From Bigelowiella natans CCMP2755 (taxonomy: Eukaryota; Cercozoa; Chlorarachniophyceae), in the NCBI GenBank assembly GCA_000320545.1, contig ADNK01003135.1, forward strand, positions 15,001 to 41,240: a DNA stretch of 26,240 nucleotides, written 5' to 3'. The position numbers and the translations under genes were made by a program. Each line of letters starts with the position of its first letter. Position 1 is the first letter of the stretch. This document shows, one piece after another, positions 22,120 through 26,240 of this stretch. Under the pieces are notes generated by a model. It was not told where the DNA came from and ran no database searches. It saw nothing but the letters and a program-made list of their open reading frames with translations.

Positions 22120-22589
22120 CATAGGATAACATCAAGAAGACGAAGAACAAAAAAAACAACGACATTATTCGCCTCCTCCTCCTCTAGTATTTGTCAAGAA
22201 AGAGGAGAGTTTAAACATTGCTGTAGGTTTCTCTATGTAGTAGCTACCTTGATTATTATTATTATTATTATCAATTATCATTATTAATCCTCATCATTCT
22301 CCTCCTCCTCATCATCATCATCATCATTATCATCATTATCACCATCGGTTGTTCAATATTAGTAGTCATACTACTACTTCTTCTTCTACTACTACTACTA
22401 CTTCTACTACTACTTGACCATTGATCTCCTCCTCCTCCTCCTCCTCCTCCTCCTCATCATCATCATCATCATCATCATCGACTACTACTACTACTACTAC
22501 TGCTACTACTACTACCTGGGCATCATCCACCACCATCGTCATCATAGGTTGTTCATCTGATGATGCTCTCACCATATCGTCAAGATCTC
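14772..22589 (-). CDS. SAPS-domain protein (PP6/Sit4-type phosphatase regulatory subunit)
   Basis: Exons in sense order: 22589-22516, 21998-21894, 21468-21230, 20943-20791, 20545-20397, (gap), 20043-19852, 19624-19492, 19171-17899, 17627-17570, 17216-17146, 16604-16533, 16278-16236, 15890-15762, 15486-15384, 15029-14772. All joins agree in phase except 20397 to 20043, where one exon is missing; about 1017 residues are resolved. SAPS-like landmarks in order: LTEPFLNKKMLEFLLDSNVA with RLLVSFIT; SEKEARPNFFHL; FRDLLASDTTILKRSFHMIN with HLHEPTVSELACDLF; IGVCKLKLLSLLSL; QFMLRECNLLRL; HPSWQTFYETVVNY; then an acidic C-terminus. SAPS proteins are helical-repeat scaffolds that direct PP6 (Sit4 in yeast) in the cell cycle and TOR signalling. 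The giant exon 19171-17899 carries poly-Ser, poly-Gly, poly-Thr and Asp-rich inserts and a short charged coil. The true N-terminus is not found. Confidence 0.75.
15091..15131. repeat. (CA)n microsatellite in SAPS intron
   Basis: An almost pure CA array on the plus strand lies in the intron 15030-15383, near its 3' splice site at 15030. Confidence 0.85.
16369..16396. repeat. (TTG)n microsatellite in SAPS intron
   Basis: Nine or so TTG units lie in the intron between the exons at 16604-16533 and 16278-16236. A (GAT)n array follows at 16481-16504. Confidence 0.85.
18077..18124. repeat. (GGA)n array coding for poly-Ser (TCC codons) in SAPS exon
   Basis: The plus strand shows about 15 GGA units. 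On the coding minus strand they read as TCC and give a run of about 16 Ser residues. Confidence 0.9.
18276..18313. repeat. (GAT)n array coding for poly-Ser (TCA codons) in SAPS exon
   Basis: About 12 GAT units on the plus strand read as TCA on the coding strand and give about 12 Ser residues after the peptide SIVATKK. Confidence 0.9.
19011..19043. repeat. (ACT)n array coding for poly-Ser (AGT codons) in SAPS exon
   Basis: About 11 ACT units on the plus strand read as AGT on the coding strand and give about 11 Ser residues after ALDRTC. Confidence 0.9.
19402..19507. repeat. 53-bp tandem duplication across a SAPS 5' splice site
   Basis: Two copies start at 19402 and 19455 and include TTAATGATATTTATGTTATA and the word CAGGATCTTCCCTTGT. 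The second copy spans the 3' end of exon 19624-19492 with its donor (CCT then GTAATA on the minus strand). The first copy repeats that exon end and donor inside the intron. Confidence 0.9.
21999..22095. repeat. 53-bp tandem duplication across a SAPS 3' splice site
   Basis: Copies start at 21999 and 22052, each beginning CTGTCAACAAACAA and running through CATATGGTATATATCGTGAG into (GAT)n. The first copy abuts exon 21998-21894 and provides its acceptor (TTGACAG on the minus strand); the second copy duplicates this acceptor upstream. Confidence 0.85.
22419..22508. repeat. (CTC)n(ATC)n(ACT)n triplet tract next to a SAPS exon
   Basis: About 35 bp of CTC, 26 bp of ATC and 25 bp of ACT units follow one another, starting just past the donor of exon 22589-22516. 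Read through, the minus strand would give Val, Asp and Glu runs, but the donor makes it intronic. Confidence 0.8.
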
Positions 22590-22744
22590 CTGATATAATA
22601 CCAGCACCATCCCCTCCTCTCTTCTTTACAGGGGTTGTAAAGAGTGGTGATGAAGGCTAAGATTTGGAGAGGGTAGAAAAGATGCAGAGGGGGAGAAGAT
22701 TATATCAGAAGAATGCAAGAAATAAAAGGATATGATGAAGATTA

Positions 22745-22746
22745 TG

Positions 22747-22778
<32 letters not shown>

Positions 22779-23318
22779 GCAGTGTGTGGTGATGATAAGT
22801 GGCTACTACTATTACTACTACTACTACTGCAGTGTGTGGTGATGGTAAGTGGCTACTACTATTACTACTACTACTACTGCAGTGTGTGGTGATGGTAAGT
22901 GGCTACTATTACTACTACTACTACTACTGCAGTGTGTGGTGATGATAAGTGGCTACTACTATTACTACTACTACTACTGCAGTGTGTGGGTGATGATAAG
23001 TGGCTACTATTACTACTACTACTACTACTGCAGTGTGTGGTGATGATAAGTGGCTACTACTACTACTACTACTACTACTGCAGTGTGTGGTGATGGTAAG
23101 TGGCTACTATTACTACTACTACTACTACTACTGCAGTGTGTGGTGATGATAAGTGGCTACTACTATTACTACTACTACTACTGCAGTGTGTGGTGATGAT
23201 AAGTGGCTACTACTACTACTACTACTACTACTACTGCAGTGTGTGGTGATGGTAAGTGGCTACTATTACTACTACTACTACTACTACTGCAGTGTGTGGT
23301 GATGATAAGTGGCTAGTT
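22745..23318. repeat. About 50-bp minisatellite, 11 copies
   Basis: Each unit has (TAC)n with an occasional TAT, then CTGCAGTGTGTGGTGATG, then ATAAGTGGC or GTAAGTGGC. The CTGCAG core recurs near 22777, 22827, 22877, 22927, 22977, 23027, 23078, 23130, 23180, 23233 and 23287. Unit lengths of about 50-54 bp vary by TAC number. Units near 22827, 22877, 23078 and 23233 carry GGTAAGT, the rest GATAAGT. The unit length is not a multiple of three, so no long protein runs through it. Confidence 0.95.
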
Positions 23319-23414
23319 GGTGATAGGCTACTGAATAATAGATTACGACATCTATTATCATCATCATCATCTTCTTTACCCACAGATAACGGCGTTTGTT
23401 TGTTTGTTTGTACA

Positions 23415-23446
<32 letters not shown>

Positions 23447-23556
23447 CCAATCACATGTTTCCCTTTCTTCTTCTTCATCATCATCATCATCATCTTCTTC
23501 TTCTTCTTCTCTTTCTTCATCTTCTTCTAACGTAATAATATCTACAACAACTACTG

Positions 23557-23820
23557 CTATGTAAACAAAAGCCTAGAACTGCTCTTCTCCTCCTCCTCAT
23601 CATCACAAACCTTGGCTACTGACGAATGATGATTCATATTACTATCATCGTCATCATTTCCCTTATTTTCCTCCTTTTTCTTGTCGTGATGATCGTGATG
23701 TTGACCATCATCATCATCATCATCATCATCTGCATACATTGCGTCAAGGTCCAAGACATATTCATTCTTGCCAATCGATTTACGCTTGGTGGTTATCCCT
23801 CCTCCTTGATGTGCTGCTCC

Positions 23821-23853
<33 letters not shown>

Positions 23854-23961
23854 GTCTACAACCACACAGAATGGATAAACATGAACAATCCAAGTAGCAG
23901 CGACGATATTTAAAGGAAGCTTAAAGAACACACCATCACCATATGGTTCTACTGCTACCAT
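23557..23961 (-). CDS. Possible acidic protein or exon, unidentified
   Basis: The minus strand is open for 134 codons from an ATG at 23961 to a stop at 23557. It starts MVAVEPYGDGVFFKLPLNIV, which has normal composition, then a poly-Ser run from (GAT)n, then a mixed segment (KRKSIGKNEYVLDLDAMYAD), then Asp, His and Lys runs. The two non-repetitive parts look coding. It may be a short gene, or exon(s) of the upstream part of the SAPS gene, which begins on this strand at an unknown point. An in-frame TAG two codons before the ATG favours this ATG as a start if no splice precedes it. No family is recognised. Confidence 0.35.
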
Positions 23962-24970
23962 TATCTACTGTTTCCATGTAATAATGCAGTGTTTTGTTCA
24001 CTTCTACCGGCAGTAGTTGTAGTTGTAGTTGTAGTAGTAATTTCGCGGGTATTTGGTACACTGTTACGTGAAACAAAAAGATGATGAGATAACAAGGACT
24101 GTCGTAACAAGTAATATGACTATTAAATAGTGATATAAATGACGATGATAAAGATGATGATCATGATGTTGGTAATGCTGATAATGACGATTGGTGCGAG
24201 GAAGTCGTACAATCTAAACAACGAAGAAAGAATCACTGACATCAACCTGTTGTTGTTGTTGTTGTTGTTGTTTTTGTCTTTCTTCTCCTCTTTAGCATTA
24301 GCAGTTGTCGTAGTCGTGATCCTAGTACTATTTGTAAGTTTGCTTGTAATAGGAGATAATAGCAGCGGAATGGCAACCTGAATGACAAAAATTATAACAA
24401 CAAACCATACATGATGTGACAACAATAATAACGAGACACCATCATACCTGAATCACAACACTGATTAACAATATACCGTTGTTCGGTCAGCAGGATCCAT
24501 ATGTTACAATAGTTAATAATATTTCATAAATGACCAAAACAAACACCCTGATTTGTGATTCTACTGATTTGTGATTCTACTACTACTGCTACTACTACTA
24601 CAACTACTACTACTACTTCTACCACTGCTACTAAGGAAGTGCTCATGGTTGGAATAATGGAGTCATAGACAGCAGAGAAGAAATGAATGAATGGTGATCA
24701 ACGATGTTGTGTGTGTGTGTGTGTGTGTATGTGTGTGTGTGTGTGTGTATGCTCGTGATCAACGATGTTGTGTGTGTGTGTGTGTATGTGTGTGTGTGTG
24801 TGTGTATGCTCGTGATCAACGAATTCATGTTGGCAGCGTTAAGCATTAGTGAGATGTTGTTGTTTAACACCACTACAGAAAGCATATGATGTATTTTCTA
24901 GTATACAAACAGCTTCTCCCCAACCTGCTTTTCCTACACACACTAGTAGTAGTAATAGTTGATAATTCGG
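23962..24970. other. Region with weak minus-strand coding candidate and GT-rich duplications
   Basis: Minus-strand 24380-24123 is open after a good acceptor (TCATTCAG), starting VAIPLLLSPITSKLTNSTR and passing a poly-Asn run to LMSVILSSLFRLYDFLAP. It could be an exon, but it has no phase-linked neighbours, so I do not call it a gene. At 24696-24820 a 57-61 bp unit with GATCAACGATGTTG plus (GT)n and TATGCTCGT is repeated twice with a partial third copy. Confidence 0.4.
24696..24820. repeat. GT-rich 57-61 bp tandem duplication
   Basis: GATCAACGA recurs at 24696, 24757 and 24814. The first two copies carry GATGTTG followed by two GT arrays split by TAT, then GCTCGT. The copies differ only in GT number. 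Confidence 0.9.
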
Positions 24971-25553
24971 TTATGTATAATAATACAACCCCCTCTTTCT
25001 TTCTCTGCTGCATAGCTTTCCATGACGTAGTGTGCCGATTTCTCTTCTTTTTCCCTGAAATAAACAAAGGAGATGGGTAGCATGGTGGTGATGATGATGA
25101 TAATGACGATGGTGATAACGATGATAGCAAATTACATATAGTAGTACCAAATTCCTTTTAGACTGTACGTATATCTATACTTGGAAAGCTAAGGCAGCAA
25201 TAGCAAGATTACATGGTTTTTTCAGGTCAGTGCTATTGCTGCCAGCATCACCCCCCTTCTTCTCCCCCTCTGCCGATAAAGAAGCTGCTTTGATCTCCCT
25301 AATAAATAAAATAAATAAAATAAATAAATAGAGAGTATTCACTTTTAGCCTTTGGCCATGCAAAACAGCTACAACAACAACAACAAACAACAACAACAAT
25401 AAAGAATACCGTGTAGTAGTGGTAGTAGTAGTAGCAGTAGTAGTAGTAGTAGTAGTAGTATTATATCGTGTGGTTGTAGTGGCTAATACACCAGACCATG
25501 ATTGCTTACGATAACAAGGTGGTGTGCTTTTCAGTGTTTACTTTCTTCTAATG

Positions 25554-25584
<31 letters not shown>

Positions 25585-25721
25585 TAGATGTGCTGCCAGT
25601 ACAGAGTCGGATTTTTGTTTACTATTTGTAGTATTCTACCTTTTGTTGTTTATTGGTGGTACTATATGAACCTCATACTCGGGGTTGTTTATTGTTGGTA
25701 GTATCAATATATGTACATATA

Positions 25722-25764
<43 letters not shown>

Positions 25765-26074
25765 TGATATGTATGCTCATCATACTTGTCAAATAATCGT
25801 CTGGCAGCAGGTTTGAGGTGATCTAGAGCTTCTTGTCCACTTCGTTTCGCTCGTTCACAGAAACGAATTAACGCCCCCCGGGCCTTTAACCATCATCATC
25901 ATCAGCATCAGCATCATCGTCGTCATCATCATTGCAATGCATTTTATGTCAATGAATGATATATCCGTATTTTAATCTTGTACTTGTGCTGTAGTCAATG
26001 ATGATTGGTGAGTTTACTACTACCTCTTTCCTGGCATTAGCATTGCTGTCCTCGACTCCTTTCAATATTGCATC
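24971..26074 (-). CDS. HEAT/TOG-repeat protein, CLASP-like, 3' part (continues past right edge)
   Basis: Exons in sense order: 26074-26024, 25883-25786, 25298-25181 and 25054-24971, all GT-AG with matching phase. The first two encode DAILKGVEDSNANARKE and ARGALIRFCERAKRSGQEAL plus DHLKPAARRLFDK. This matches the pattern of a TOG/HEAT repeat in CLASP-type microtubule-binding proteins, where a helix with DxNxxAR is followed by an aromatic-containing helix. CLASPs stabilise growing microtubule ends. The remaining exons encode a Lys/Ala-rich linker (EIKAASLSAEGEKK, DLKKPCNLAIAALAFQ) and a basic C-terminus (GKRREIGTLRHGKLCSRERK) ending at a stop at 24971. The gene enters from beyond 26240, so most of the protein is missing. 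Another HEAT-repeat family is possible. The last exon is the least certain. Confidence 0.5.
25716..25757. repeat. (AT)n microsatellite in CLASP-like gene intron
   Basis: About 40 bp of AT/TA repeats lie about 30 bp downstream, in sense direction, of the donor at 25785. Confidence 0.85.
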
Positions 26075-26078
26075 CTAG

Positions 26079-26080
<2 letters not shown>

Positions 26081-26117
<37 letters not shown>
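26081..26117. repeat. (GA)n array forming a pyrimidine tract before an acceptor
   Basis: The plus-strand (GA)n is (TC)n on the minus strand and ends just before the acceptor CTCCTAG of exon 26074-26024. The microsatellite thus serves as the polypyrimidine tract. Confidence 0.85.
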
Positions 26118-26121
<4 letters not shown>

Positions 26122-26240
26122 AAGACGGGTTAAGAGAGGGGGCACTTTCTCTTGTGGTAATAATAAAATAATAATCTCTTATGGAATATGAGTCCTCTTG
26201 TTTTACTTATCTCCCCCCCTTCCCTCCTCCTCCTCCAATC

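Noticed and set aside
22366-22515. Poly-Val/Asp/Glu extension of SAPS exon 22589-22516
   Set aside because: It follows a good donor (CAG before GTAGTA) and is pure triplet repeat; the spliced form joins in phase to the next exon.
22849-23093. Open frames through the minisatellite giving repeated Leu/Tyr/Thr runs
   Set aside because: The roughly 50-bp unit is not a multiple of three, so frames rotate from copy to copy; the peptides are repeat by-products.
22745-23318. CRISPR-like array of regular repeats
   Set aside because: Copies are near-identical head-to-tail with no unique spacers and contain triplet microsatellite; it is a eukaryotic minisatellite.

Overview
This window is nuclear DNA of a eukaryote. 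It is AT-rich, packed with di- and trinucleotide microsatellites, and its genes are cut into many short exons by GT-AG introns; nothing looks like a bacterial operon. The best-resolved protein is a 12-helix MFS carrier of the oxalate/formate-antiporter (OFA)-like group with long loops. From memory of similar proteins this suggests an alga or other protist, perhaps a stramenopile, but the assignment is inference. I rebuilt the gene models by hand, joining exons only where GT-AG sites, reading phase and open frame agreed.

Layout, left to right. (1) 1-2891, + strand: the 3' part of a gene of unknown family, eight phase-compatible exons ending in a Ser/Asn/Gln-rich tail. (2) 2892-6550: a stretch unlike the surrounding DNA, with a CATG/CACATG-rich island (3230-4100) and then minus-strand, apparently intronless genes: a secreted, RS-tailed protein with a His/Asn pattern resembling HNH (His-Me finger) nucleases (5228-5902), a small GIY-YIG-like protein directly downstream (4935-5177), and an unidentified acidic terminal exon (4168-4416). 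This may be a mobile or transferred cassette. (3) 6551-12205, + strand: a complete 19-exon MFS carrier of 669 residues. (4) 12206-14771: intergenic, with a second CATG/GCATGC-rich island.

(5) 14772-22589, - strand: fifteen exons of a SAPS-domain protein (regulatory subunit of PP6/Sit4-type phosphatase), convergent with the MFS gene. One junction is unresolved and the 5' end is not located. One giant exon carries three poly-Ser tracts, each built from a different Ser codon. (6) 22590-24970: an 11-copy, about 50-bp minisatellite and weaker minus-strand coding candidates. (7) 24971-26074, - strand: the 3' exons of a HEAT/TOG (CLASP-like) protein that continues beyond the right edge.

The genes do not form an evident pathway. 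The most distinctive features are the paired nuclease-like genes in the odd-composition block, tandem duplications that copy splice sites of the SAPS gene, and a minisatellite whose unit resembles a micro-exon with its splice sites.
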